Positions 1 through 7,566 of a stretch of DNA of 7,750 nucleotides are shown here, in pieces. The translations under genes were made by a program, and so were the position numbers. The notes below the pieces were generated by a model. The model was not told where the DNA came from, ran no database searches, and was given only the letters and a program-made list of their open reading frames with translations. Position 1 is the stretch's first letter. Each line of letters starts with the position of its first letter. The DNA comes from an uncultured Acidimicrobiaceae bacterium (GTDB taxonomy: Bacteria; Actinomycetota; Acidimicrobiia; Acidimicrobiales; RAAP-2): NCBI GenBank assembly GCA_937975915.1, contig CALJTY010000038.1:1-7750 (forward strand), written 5' to 3'.

Positions 1-484
1 CAGTCATTTCTGCTTCACCTTCACGCCAGTCTTCCCATGGCAACTTCTGAGGGAACCCTTGATCGTCAACGAGCAATTCGTTCTTCGTGTAAATCGCATC
101 TGCACGGTTTGAGAATGAGTACTCAAACATCTTTGACTCAGTGATTGCCTGCGTCGGGCAAGCTTCTACACATAGGTCACAGTGGATGCAGCGTAAGTAG
201 TTGATTTCGTAGATGTAGCCGTAGCGCTCTCCCGGACTCACTGGGTGGTCCATTGGGTTGTCTAGCCCGCGAACGTTGATGCAGTTAGCCGGGCAAACTC
301 CAGCACAGAGTTCACAACCAATGCACTTTTCCATTCCGTCTTCGTAACGGTTTAGAACATGGCGTCCGTGTTGGCGAGGTTGCTTGGCTCGCTTCTTTTG
401 TGGGTAACTCGTAGTCACGTTCGGGCGACCAATGTGCTGCATTGTGAGCTTGAAACCACCGAAGAAGTCTGTAAATTTACTCAT
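1..484 (-). CDS. nuoI: NADH-quinone oxidoreductase subunit I (partial, 3' end beyond window)
   Basis: NuoI is the ferredoxin-like subunit of complex I. It carries two 4Fe-4S clusters (N6a and N6b) that pass electrons from NuoG towards NuoB and the quinone site, at the cytoplasmic face of the membrane. The frame opens with ATG at 484-482 and stays open for 161 codons to the left edge, so the C-terminus is missing. Two CxxCxxCxxxCP motifs are plain: C54, C57, C60, C64 and C99, C102, C105, C109. A typical NuoI has about 160-200 residues, so probably only a short tail is lost. The start overlaps the nuoH stop by 8 bases (ATGAGTAA), with a GGGGA stretch a few bases upstream as a modest ribosome binding site. 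The residues around the cysteines (EKCIGCELCAGVCP, LRCIHCDLCVEACP) match the family closely. Nothing looks damaged. Confidence 0.97.
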   Translation of the reverse strand, partial: MSKFTDFFGGFKLTMQHIGRPNVTTSYPQKKRAKQPRQHGRHVLNRYEDGMEKCIGCELCAGVCPANCINVRGLDNPMDHPVSPGERYGYIYEINYLRCIHCDLCVEACPTQAITESKMFEYSFSNRADAIYTKNELLVDDQGFPQKLPWEDWREGEAEMT

Positions 485-1715
485 TTGCATCCCCGTCGGT
501 GAAGTCGCGCAGTGCAAATCCAGGCAGTGGTCGTTGACCCACGCTTGGCAAAATTGCTTCGCCATCTTTTCCACGTGACTGACCTAGGGCGAATGAACGC
601 TCCAGCAATGTGTACGAAATAAGGACTGTCGCAATCATGATTAGTCCCCAAGACATTGAAACAACAAACCCTGCAACAATCAGCATCCAGCCAAGACTGA
701 GTGGAATAAGTCGCTTCCAGCCGAGGTCCATTAATTGGTCATAGCGAAAGCGTGGAAGTGCGGCACGGAACCAAATGTAACTGAATGCAAAGGCCGTTGT
801 CTTCGCGAGGAACCAAATAATTGGGAACACCCATTTGAAGTGTGGGACTGGCGGAATCCAACCAGCAGGGCCACCAAAGAACAATGTGACCATGATTGCT
901 GACATGGTAATGGTGTTCATGAATTCGGCCAAGAAGAACAGTGCGAAGCGAAGTGACGAGTATTCCGTGTGAAATCCACCAACAAGTTCACTCTCCGCTT
1001 CAACAACGTCAAACGGTGGACGGTTGAGTTCTGCGGTGATTGAGATAAGGAATACAACAAAAGGGACAATGCCAAGACGGATTACGTTCCAGTGCCAAAT
1101 ACCGTGTGCCTGTGAAGTGACAATGCTGTGTGTCGTTAGTGAGCCAGTTGCGAGAATGACCGTAACAATGGTCATTCCGAGTGCAGCTTCATAACTAATC
1201 ATTTGTGCGCTTGCTCGCACTGAAGAAAGAAGGGGGTACTTCGATCCCGAAGACCAGCCCGCGAGCATTACCCCGTAAACAGAGATACCTGACATAGCGA
1301 GCATGAGCAAAATACCCATTGGTGGATTCGCGATCTGCAGCATCACCTGGTGGCCACCAATGTTCAGTGTGCCACCGACTGGAACAATTGAAAACGTAAT
1401 TAGCGCTGGGACTAGAACTAGGTATGGCGCCAACTTGAAAACAAAACGGTCAGCTTCAGCAGGAATTAGATCTTCTTTAAAGAACAACTTGATTCCGTCT
1501 GCGAGCGTCTGGAGAAGTCCGAATGGTCCCCAGCGTTGTGGCCCAATGCGACTTTGCATGTCTGAGATTGCTTTTCGCTCAAACCAAATCATCAAGATAA
1601 CTGAGCCCATGAGCGCACCGAAGCCCACGAGAACTTTGATAATCACAATGAGGATTACAACGCCAGTCATTCCGTGGCTAAAGAGTGGATCCGTTGAGGC
1701 GAGTAACGAGTTCAT
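477..1715 (-). CDS. nuoH: NADH-quinone oxidoreductase subunit H
   Basis: NuoH (ND1 homologue) is the membrane subunit that contacts the hydrophilic arm and forms most of the quinone-access tunnel of complex I. The 412-residue product has hydrophobic segments at about 18-44, 95-112, 133-153, 175-197, 213-229, 255-280, 296-316 and 337-371 (the last possibly a pair), fitting the 8-helix family core. Conserved loops are visible: RIGPQRWGPFG at 57-67, LADGIKLFFKED at 71-82, the acidic quinone-site loop ELNRPPFDVVEAESELVGGF around 229-248 followed by HTEYS, and WFRAALPRFRYDQLMDLGWK around 315-334. Residues after about 372 form a polar, non-membrane tail that E. coli NuoH (about 325 residues) lacks; similar tails occur in actinobacterial NuoH. 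The start overlaps the nuoG stop as ATGA, with GGAG five bases upstream. The usual GPNR loop reads GPQR here, a small variation. Confidence 0.98.
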   Translation of the reverse strand: MNSLLASTDPLFSHGMTGVVILIVIIKVLVGFGALMGSVILMIWFERKAISDMQSRIGPQRWGPFGLLQTLADGIKLFFKEDLIPAEADRFVFKLAPYLVLVPALITFSIVPVGGTLNIGGHQVMLQIANPPMGILLMLAMSGISVYGVMLAGWSSGSKYPLLSSVRASAQMISYEAALGMTIVTVILATGSLTTHSIVTSQAHGIWHWNVIRLGIVPFVVFLISITAELNRPPFDVVEAESELVGGFHTEYSSLRFALFFLAEFMNTITMSAIMVTLFFGGPAGWIPPVPHFKWVFPIIWFLAKTTAFAFSYIWFRAALPRFRYDQLMDLGWKRLIPLSLGWMLIVAGFVVSMSWGLIMIATVLISYTLLERSFALGQSRGKDGEAILPSVGQRPLPGFALRDFTDGDANE

Positions 1716-4300
1716 CGGGTCTCCAGTCTTATTTGATTAATAAGTGAAGTTGCATCAATAATCGAACGCACACCATTGACGTCGCTCAACTTTTCAACTC
1801 CAAATGGAACTTCTACAACGCCACGAGGAACATTGTTGTCTAGTTCAATTGTCACCGAAATAGTTCCGTTGGCTCCCACAGCATTTACGCTCACGCCATC
1901 TTCGGCGCCAATGCGCTCGAAGTCGACATGGTTCAACTTGAAGGTTGGAGCTTCAATGAGTCCATGTAGTGCGCTTGATCCCTGAACTGCGATGCCGTTG
2001 TCGTAGAGACGTCGAGTTAGGTTCACTCGAAGCGCGTACCCATCAACTGATGGTGCATCTATTTCTCTTCCAGCATCGACTTGTGCGAGGGTTGCGCTAT
2101 TTCCACGTGGACCCTTCACAACTGTGTCAACGACGGTCGCGCCACTTGGTGCACCAAGGCCAACAGACTTCACAGTCCTGATACCTGGGAACGCCATTGG
2201 GTCCATGCTTCTGCGAAGTGATACTTCTTGACTGTCCACCACTACGCCGTCAGTGCTTGCGTTAGTGAGCACTGAAATGGCAGGGTACCCAGTGGTTGAT
2301 TCAATGATCTTTGAAGTTTCGTCGACTGAGTCGAGCCCAATGCTTTGTCCGTATTCTTCGGCGAGCTCAGATGCGATTGCAACGTCTGTCCAAGCTGATC
2401 CTGGTGGAACAATCTTTGGCGTCAGTGCGCTTACGCGGCCTTCAATGTTCGTCACTGTTCCAGCACGCTCATAAGAAACACTTGCTGGGAGAACAACGTC
2501 AGCATACGCAAGTGTTGCTCCTCCATGACCACTCACAACGACAATGTCTGAACCTTCGAGGGCCTTCAGCGCGAGTGAGGTGTCTGCGATGTTGCCGAGC
2601 AAACATCCACCGAGAAGAAGTGTTGCTTTTTGTTCTCCGCTAGCCATTGCCTGGAGCTGAGCAATGGTGTCTCTGCCAGAACTTTCAGTATTGAGGCGAC
2701 GTCCTGGGTGTAGTCCTGGACTTAGCCCCATGTCGAGTGCACCATTTACGTTTGAGCGACGAAGCGCCACAAGGAATTTTGCTTCTGGGTAATTTTCAGC
2801 GAATGTGCGAATAGCTGCTTCAACAATCGAAGCGTCTTCTGCAACATTTGGTCGACCTACAACGAAGACAACTCCGTCTCCATTTTCACCAATCAGCTTT
2901 TGTGCATTTGTAATGTCTTCGCTGGTGAAGAGAACGTCGAATGGAACAGTTCCAGACACCAATGCCTTAGCAGCGAGGTGTGCTTCGCCAGGTCGAATAG
3001 TGATTGATGACTTTGCGACATTAGAAAGCGATGTCTGTCGTCCAGCAAGTTCGACGATTGAATTCTTGTCTCGTACGGCACTCTCTCGAAGTCGCAAGAA
3101 CAAAATCGGAAGTTCTTCACGAAGATCGCCCGTAAGTGTCACAACGGTGCATGCACGAGCGGCTTCATCAATGGTTGCTTTAGGAAGTGCCTGAAGTAGC
3201 TCTGCGTCAAGCCCATCACCGTACTGCGCGTCAATGTTTTCAGTGCGAAGTACACCGCGAGCAAAACGCTCCCAAGCAAATGCGCCTTCGTTGGTGAGTG
3301 CAGATCCACCAATGACACCAAGTGAACTTCCTTCACCGTGCAGAATCTTTGCCGCAGCACTTAGCGCTTCAGACCAGCTAACAGAAACAAGCTCGCCATT
3401 GCGGCGAACCATTGGTTCGGTGAGTCGAGTTGCAGCACTAAGAAGGTCAGTTGACTCCTCATTGCCGTCAACTGAGTCAAGCGTAAAGCGACCCTTGTCA
3501 CATAGCCATCCGTGGTTCACCGGATCTGAGTCAACACCTAGAACACGAGTAAGTCGGTTACCTGACGACTGAACCGCAACGCGACAACCAACGGCGCATG
3601 TAGTGCATGTGCTTTCAACTTGCTCTAAGTCCCATGGACGAGCAGTAAAGCGGTACGGCTTCGCAGTCAATGCGCCCACTGGGCAAATTTGAACTGTGTT
3701 TCCTGAAAAGACTGAGTCGAATGGTTGCGTTGGAGAAGGAGCCACTTCAATCAGGTCACCGCGACCCGAGAATGAAATTTGTGCATCGCCCGCAACCTCT
3801 GCAGCGAACCTCGTACAGCGTGCGCACTGAATGCAGCGTTCGCGGTCGAGAAGAACTAGTTCACCAATTTCAATTGGCTTTACGAAGTGACGCTTTTCTT
3901 CAATGAATCGTGTTTCACCTGAACCGTGAGCGAGTGCCTGATCCTGCAGTGGGCATTCGCCACCTTTGTCACAAACCGGGCAGTCGAGTGGGTGATTTGC
4001 GAGCAGGAATTCCAAAACGCCGTCTTGTGCCTTCTTCACTTTTTCAGAATCAGTTACGACACTCATGCCGTCGGTCACTTTTAGATAGCAAGCAGGTTGC
4101 AGTGTTGCACCACGAGGACCGTCTACTTCAACAAGACACATACGGCAGATACCGACTGGCTCCATACGTGGGTGGTAGCAAAAACGTGGAATGTAATCCC
4201 CCGCACGTTCTGCGGCTTCAATAAGAAGTTCACCCGGCTTAGCTTCAAAGGAGCGTCCGTTTACGGTGATCGAAACTGTGGTGCGCACTTCATCAGTCAT
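1712..4300 (-). CDS. nuoG: NADH-quinone oxidoreductase subunit G
   Basis: NuoG is the large iron-sulfur subunit of the NADH-oxidising arm of complex I. It wires electrons from NuoF to NuoI. From the chosen start it has 862 residues. The N-terminal 2Fe-2S domain has C41, C52, C55, C71. The His-Cys3 cluster motif follows (H103, C107, C110, C116, in HPLDCPVCDKGGECPLQD), then the N4 ligands C156, C159, C162 and C206. A CxxCxxxC set (C232, C235, C239) with C267 27 residues later is the off-path N7 cluster site, so N7 should be present. A molybdopterin-oxidoreductase-like domain spans about 290-640 and includes ADVVLPASVSYERAGTVTNIEG, the usual motif near its end. A second conserved block of the molybdopterin-dinucleotide-binding type lies at about 754-835. 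The molybdopterin fold in NuoG is structural and binds no cofactor in studied homologues. The frame is open 13 codons further to an ATG at 4339, but I prefer 4300: it has a strong GGAGG site and an 8-base overlap with nuoF. Confidence 0.97.
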   Translation of the reverse strand: MTDEVRTTVSITVNGRSFEAKPGELLIEAAERAGDYIPRFCYHPRMEPVGICRMCLVEVDGPRGATLQPACYLKVTDGMSVVTDSEKVKKAQDGVLEFLLANHPLDCPVCDKGGECPLQDQALAHGSGETRFIEEKRHFVKPIEIGELVLLDRERCIQCARCTRFAAEVAGDAQISFSGRGDLIEVAPSPTQPFDSVFSGNTVQICPVGALTAKPYRFTARPWDLEQVESTCTTCAVGCRVAVQSSGNRLTRVLGVDSDPVNHGWLCDKGRFTLDSVDGNEESTDLLSAATRLTEPMVRRNGELVSVSWSEALSAAAKILHGEGSSLGVIGGSALTNEGAFAWERFARGVLRTENIDAQYGDGLDAELLQALPKATIDEAARACTVVTLTGDLREELPILFLRLRESAVRDKNSIVELAGRQTSLSNVAKSSITIRPGEAHLAAKALVSGTVPFDVLFTSEDITNAQKLIGENGDGVVFVVGRPNVAEDASIVEAAIRTFAENYPEAKFLVALRRSNVNGALDMGLSPGLHPGRRLNTESSGRDTIAQLQAMASGEQKATLLLGGCLLGNIADTSLALKALEGSDIVVVSGHGGATLAYADVVLPASVSYERAGTVTNIEGRVSALTPKIVPPGSAWTDVAIASELAEEYGQSIGLDSVDETSKIIESTTGYPAISVLTNASTDGVVVDSQEVSLRRSMDPMAFPGIRTVKSVGLGAPSGATVVDTVVKGPRGNSATLAQVDAGREIDAPSVDGYALRVNLTRRLYDNGIAVQGSSALHGLIEAPTFKLNHVDFERIGAEDGVSVNAVGANGTISVTIELDNNVPRGVVEVPFGVEKLSDVNGVRSIIDATSLINQIRLETR
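1721..1724 (-). promoter_or_regulatory. Ribosome binding site of nuoH
   Basis: GGAG on the minus strand lies five bases before the nuoH ATG at 1715 and inside the last codons of nuoG. With the ATGA stop/start overlap, it supports this nuoH start and coupled translation with nuoG. Confidence 0.6.
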
Positions 4301-5597
4301 GCGGACATCCTCCGTGTTCAATGTGAGCAATGAACTCATTGCGGAACATTGAGATTGCAGAATTCACTGAAGAAGGAATTGATGGCCCAAGCACACAGAT
4401 GGTTGTCTGCTGTGGTGGCCACAAAAGTCCCGGCGAGATGTTGTCGCAGAGGTCGAGAAGTAGGTCGAGGTCTTCAAGGCGACCGCCGCCGTGTTCAATG
4501 CGGTACATCGCGCGCTCAATCCAGCCCGATCCTTCGCGGCACGGCGTGCACTGACCACATGATTCGCGCGAGAAGAACTTCGTGATGCGCCACGTGGCAC
4601 GAACAACACATGAATCTTCGTCAAGAACAACGACCGAACCTGATCCAAGCATCGAGCCCTTTTCAGCAACTTCGTCTTGTCCAAGTGGAAGGTCAAGCAG
4701 GTCAGGCCCGAACCAAGGAGCAGAGACTCCACCCGGGATAAACGCCTTGATCTTCTTGTCATCAATTAGACCCCCACCAAACTGTGGGTCATAGATAAGG
4801 TCACGGAAAGTGTTCTTAACCATTTCAACTTCGTACACGCCTGGGTTCTTTACTCGTCCAGCAAGTGCGAACAAACGTGTTCCAGTTGAACGACCTTCTC
4901 CTAGGGCTGCAAATGCGGCTCCGCCGTTATTCACAATCCAAGGGAGGTTAGACATTGTCTCAACGTTGTTAACAACTGTTGGCTCTCCATAAAGACCCGT
5001 AACCGCTGGGAAGAATGGTGGCTTAATACGTGGGAAACCACGCTTGCCTTCAAGCGCTTCAATTAGCGCAGTCTCTTCACCGCAGATGTATGCGCCAGCA
5101 CCAGGGTGCACGACGATGTCGAGTGAAAAGTCTGAACCGAAGATTTTGCTTCCGAGTGCACCGTGTGCGTACGCATCATTAACTGCTTGCTGAACGCGCT
5201 CGAGTCCAAGTGCAAATTCTCCACGAAGGAAAATAAATGCTTGACTAACTTGCAGTGCGTACGCCGCAATGACAACACCCTCAATTAACTGGTGTGGGTC
5301 ACGCTCAACTAGGTAGTGGTCTTTGAATGTTGCAGGCTCTGATTCGTCGCCGTTCACAACAAGATATGAAATTGGAGACCTGCGAAGCATTGACCACTTA
5401 CGTCCTGCTGGGAATCCAGCTCCCCCTCGTCCGAGGAGCGACGCAGCATCAACTTCGGCAGCAACCTTCTCAGGGAACATACCGAGTGCCTTCTTCAGCG
5501 CAACGTATCCACCAGTTTCAAGGTAACGAGAAAGGGTGTGAGAGTCGTCAAAGTCTTTACGAGAAGAAACAATCTTTGGTGCGCTAAAGGTAGCCAT
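4293..5597 (-). CDS. nuoF: NADH-quinone oxidoreductase subunit F (NADH/FMN-binding)
   Basis: NuoF oxidises NADH at a bound FMN and passes electrons to its 4Fe-4S cluster N3, at the tip of the hydrophilic arm in the cytoplasm. The 434-residue product is of normal family length. Visible motifs are the glycine-rich nucleotide loop LLGRGGAGFPAGRKW (54-68), the FMN-site segment VVNGDESEPATFKDH (80-94), GAGAYICGEETALIEALEGK (166-185) and GEPTVVNNVET (204-214). The SLBB-type domain is around 240-325. The N3 cluster ligands are C347, C350, C353 (ESCGQCTPCREG) and C401 (TTICVLG). The start overlaps the nuoE stop by one base (TAATG) and has a strong AAAGGAG site. The C-terminal stretch around 388-412 (SPGLLWPPQQTTICVLGPSI) differs from the E. 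coli-like form but keeps the ligand cysteine. No catalytic residue appears to be missing. Confidence 0.98.
   Translation of the reverse strand: MATFSAPKIVSSRKDFDDSHTLSRYLETGGYVALKKALGMFPEKVAAEVDAASLLGRGGAGFPAGRKWSMLRRSPISYLVVNGDESEPATFKDHYLVERDPHQLIEGVVIAAYALQVSQAFIFLRGEFALGLERVQQAVNDAYAHGALGSKIFGSDFSLDIVVHPGAGAYICGEETALIEALEGKRGFPRIKPPFFPAVTGLYGEPTVVNNVETMSNLPWIVNNGGAAFAALGEGRSTGTRLFALAGRVKNPGVYEVEMVKNTFRDLIYDPQFGGGLIDDKKIKAFIPGGVSAPWFGPDLLDLPLGQDEVAEKGSMLGSGSVVVLDEDSCVVRATWRITKFFSRESCGQCTPCREGSGWIERAMYRIEHGGGRLEDLDLLLDLCDNISPGLLWPPQQTTICVLGPSIPSSVNSAISMFRNEFIAHIEHGGCPHD
4309..4313 (-). promoter_or_regulatory. Ribosome binding site deciding the nuoG start
   Basis: GGAGG on the minus strand lies eight bases before the ATG at 4300-4298, within the last codons of nuoF. 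This is ideal spacing. It favours that ATG over the in-frame ATG at 4339, which would overlap nuoF by 47 bases and encode 13 extra residues upstream of the ferredoxin domain. Confidence 0.8.
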
Positions 5598-6217
5598 TAC
5601 TTCTGCTCCTTTGCGGCACGTGCTTCACGAGCAGCCTGCGCGGTGGCGCGCTGTGCAGCGATTTCTTCACGTGGGGCTTGGAGTCCACTGCTTCTGCGCA
5701 CGCGAATGAGTGTTCCGTGTGATGGAATTTCAGATTCACGCTTGCCATCACGAACTTCTTCGATCATTGCATCGAATGCGTCGGGCGTAGTTGTTCGAAC
5801 GTAACGGTGGTTCACTTGGACAACTGGTGCAATGTCACAGTCAGCCAAGCATTCCGTCTCTTCTAATGTGAAGAGTCCGTCTGATGAAGTACCGCCAACG
5901 GCGCATCCAAGTTTCTTGGTTGCGTGCTCTAAGAGTTCTTCGCCACCAGCGAGCAGACAAGCAATGTTGGTGCAAATTCCAACAACGTATTTTCCAACTG
6001 GCTCTAAGTGGAACATGTCATAGAACGCTGCAGTTCCTCGAACTTCAGCTTCTGATGTTCCTACGAGTTCAGCAACCTCAGTAATTCCCTCTTCTGAGAG
6101 GTAGCCGTCTTGTTCTTGCGCTAAGTGAAGTAGCGGCAACATTGCAGAACGCTTCACTGGGTACAGCGCAACGAGGTCTTCAGCGCGCTTTCGAAGGTCA
6201 TTTTGGAAGTGACTCAT
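5597..6217 (-). CDS. nuoE: NADH-quinone oxidoreductase subunit E (2Fe-2S)
   Basis: NuoE is the thioredoxin-fold 2Fe-2S subunit (24 kDa family) that pairs with NuoF. Its cluster N1a sits near the FMN. The 206-residue product has the helical N-terminal part (about 1-70, including YPVKRSAMLPLLHLAQEQDG and VRGTAAFYDMF) and then the ferredoxin domain with ligands C82, C87 (GICTNIAC) and C123, C127 (ECLADCDIAP). Spacing between ligands fits the family pattern CxxxxC...CxxxC. Residues from about 160 to 206 form a charged, alanine- and arginine-rich tail that goes beyond the E. coli protein (about 166 residues); its role is unknown, though it may pack against NuoF or NuoG. The ATG overlaps the nuoD stop as ATGA and has GAGGTGG just upstream. 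Confidence 0.97.
   Translation of the reverse strand: MSHFQNDLRKRAEDLVALYPVKRSAMLPLLHLAQEQDGYLSEEGITEVAELVGTSEAEVRGTAAFYDMFHLEPVGKYVVGICTNIACLLAGGEELLEHATKKLGCAVGGTSSDGLFTLEETECLADCDIAPVVQVNHRYVRTTTPDAFDAMIEEVRDGKRESEIPSHGTLIRVRRSSGLQAPREEIAAQRATAQAAREARAAKEQK
5606..5612 (-). promoter_or_regulatory. Ribosome binding site of nuoF
   Basis: AAAGGAG on the minus strand lies eight bases before the nuoF ATG at 5597, within the 3' end of nuoE. It is the strongest Shine-Dalgarno match together with that of nuoG, and it fits high translation of the flavin subunit in a coupled operon. Confidence 0.8.
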
Positions 6218-7566
6218 CGGTCCACCTCGCCCATAACTGGGTCAACTGTAGAAATAACAGTGATGGTGTCAGAAACTGAACCACCACGCATAAGAAGGGG
6301 AACCGCTTGTAGGTTTACGAAACTCGGAGCACGAACGTGAATTCGGTACGGCTTAGGTCCACCATCTGAAACGATGTAGCAACCAAGTTCTCCACGAGGT
6401 GATTCCACTGCTGAATACACTTCCCCGGCTGGAACATGGAATCCTTCAGTGAAGAGCTTGAAGTGGTGAATGAGAGCTTCCATTGATTCATTAATGCGTG
6501 CACGTGGCGGTGGCGTTACTTTAGGATCTTGGCTTCGGTAGTCACCACTTGGCATCATTTCAAGACACTGACGAACAATGCGGATTGATTCGCGAATTTC
6601 GTTAAGTCGAATTGCATAGCGGTCAAAGTTGTCACCGTAGGTTCCAACAATTACGTCGAAGTCAACCTTGTCGTATGCGAGATAAGGCATCGTGCGGCGA
6701 AGGTCCCACGCAACACCAGTTGAGCGAAGTAGCGGTCCAGTGACTCCAAGCGCGAGTGCTTCTTCTGCACTGATTGGAGCAACACCAATCATGCGCTGGC
6801 GAAAGATTGGCTGCCCAGTAAGAAGTGTGTCGTATTCAAATGTGCGTGCGTAAATCGTGTCGCAAATAACTTGAATGTCGTCTTGCCATCCATCAGGAAG
6901 ATCTGCAGCAACTCCACCTGGGCGCACGTAGTTGAGGTTCATGCGAAGCCCTGCAGTCTTTTCAAAGAACGCCAGAACTAATTCACGTTCACGTAGACCG
7001 TAAATCATCATTGATGTTGAGCCAACGTCCATTCCGTTAGTAGCCATCCACACCAAGTGTGATGAAATTCGGTTCAACTCACTCATCATCATTCGAATCC
7101 ATGTAGCGCGCTCTGGCACTTCAATGCCGAGCAACTTCTCTACTGCCATTGAGTATGAGAGTTCGTTGATGACAGGACTTAAGTAGTCCATACGAGTTAC
7201 GTTCGTGCCGCCTTGAACGTAACTGAGTGCTTCGCCAGTCTTTTCCATTCCAGTGTGCAAGTAACCAATAACAGTCTTAGAGCGAAGAACGAACTCACCG
7301 TCTAGTTCCAGCATGATGCGAAGCACACCGTGAGTTGATGGGTGACTTGGGCCCATGTTGATGATCATTGTCTCATCGTCATTACGCTCAAAGTCAATTG
7401 AGTTTGGATCGAGTGTTAGACCATCAATTCGAAGTACGGAACCGAGCTCGCGACCAAGCTCATCCTTGCTCGTTGCTTCGCGGCGCTTTAGTTCCTGTGC
7501 GCCTTCTGAGGTGTCAGCGACAAGTAACTCAATACGCTCAGCGGTACGGATAGTTGTATCGCTCAT
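6214..7566 (-). CDS. nuoD: NADH-quinone oxidoreductase subunit D (49 kDa family)
   Basis: NuoD forms, with NuoB, the chamber where quinone is reduced. It descends from the large subunit of NiFe hydrogenases and is peripheral, at the base of the hydrophilic arm. The 450-residue product starts its conserved domain near residue 66. The quinone-binding histidine loop is NMGPSHPSTHG (70-80; H75 and H79) and the quinone-site tyrosine is Y128 in TRMDYLSP. H79 and Y128 are 49 residues apart, the same gap as His38 and Tyr87 of the Thermus subunit. Other family blocks are GYLHTGMEK (101-109), ELNRISSHLVW (163-173), YVRPGGVAADLP (213-224) and the C-terminal ESPRGELGCYIVSDGG. The first 65 residues are a variable, charged extension. 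The ATG overlaps the nuoC stop as ATGA, but the upstream Shine-Dalgarno is weak (CCAGG), so translation probably depends on coupling with nuoC. The gene is separate from nuoC, unlike the fused nuoCD of E. coli. Confidence 0.98.
   Translation of the reverse strand: MSDTTIRTAERIELLVADTSEGAQELKRREATSKDELGRELGSVLRIDGLTLDPNSIDFERNDDETMIINMGPSHPSTHGVLRIMLELDGEFVLRSKTVIGYLHTGMEKTGEALSYVQGGTNVTRMDYLSPVINELSYSMAVEKLLGIEVPERATWIRMMMSELNRISSHLVWMATNGMDVGSTSMMIYGLRERELVLAFFEKTAGLRMNLNYVRPGGVAADLPDGWQDDIQVICDTIYARTFEYDTLLTGQPIFRQRMIGVAPISAEEALALGVTGPLLRSTGVAWDLRRTMPYLAYDKVDFDVIVGTYGDNFDRYAIRLNEIRESIRIVRQCLEMMPSGDYRSQDPKVTPPPRARINESMEALIHHFKLFTEGFHVPAGEVYSAVESPRGELGCYIVSDGGPKPYRIHVRAPSFVNLQAVPLLMRGGSVSDTITVISTVDPVMGEVDR
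6221..6228 (-). promoter_or_regulatory. Ribosome binding site of nuoE
   Basis: GAGGTGGA on the minus strand lies three bases before the nuoE ATG at 6217, so the usable GAGG core is seven bases away. It is located within the last codons of nuoD, and it agrees with the ATGA overlap start. Confidence 0.55.

Noticed and set aside
1303..1740. Plus-strand open frame of 145 codons opposite nuoH
   Set aside because: It is the antisense shadow of a strongly conserved membrane-protein gene. Its translation shows no family motif and runs through the nuoG/nuoH junction.
1712..2600. Possible degeneration of the divergent C-terminal third of nuoG
   Set aside because: The frame is open to a stop that overlaps nuoH exactly as ATGA, and the final conserved domain is recognisable. 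Low conservation here is normal for NuoG.
3234..3572. Plus-strand open frame of 112 codons opposite nuoG
   Set aside because: Antisense shadow of the NuoG segment around the N7 ligands and the start of the molybdopterin-like domain. The Ser/Arg/Pro-rich product has no motif.
4364..4765. Minus-strand open frame of 133 codons inside nuoF in another frame
   Set aside because: The nuoF frame covers it with all cluster ligands intact. The alternative product is low-complexity Ser/Arg/Leu sequence with no recognisable domain, as expected of an out-of-frame shadow.
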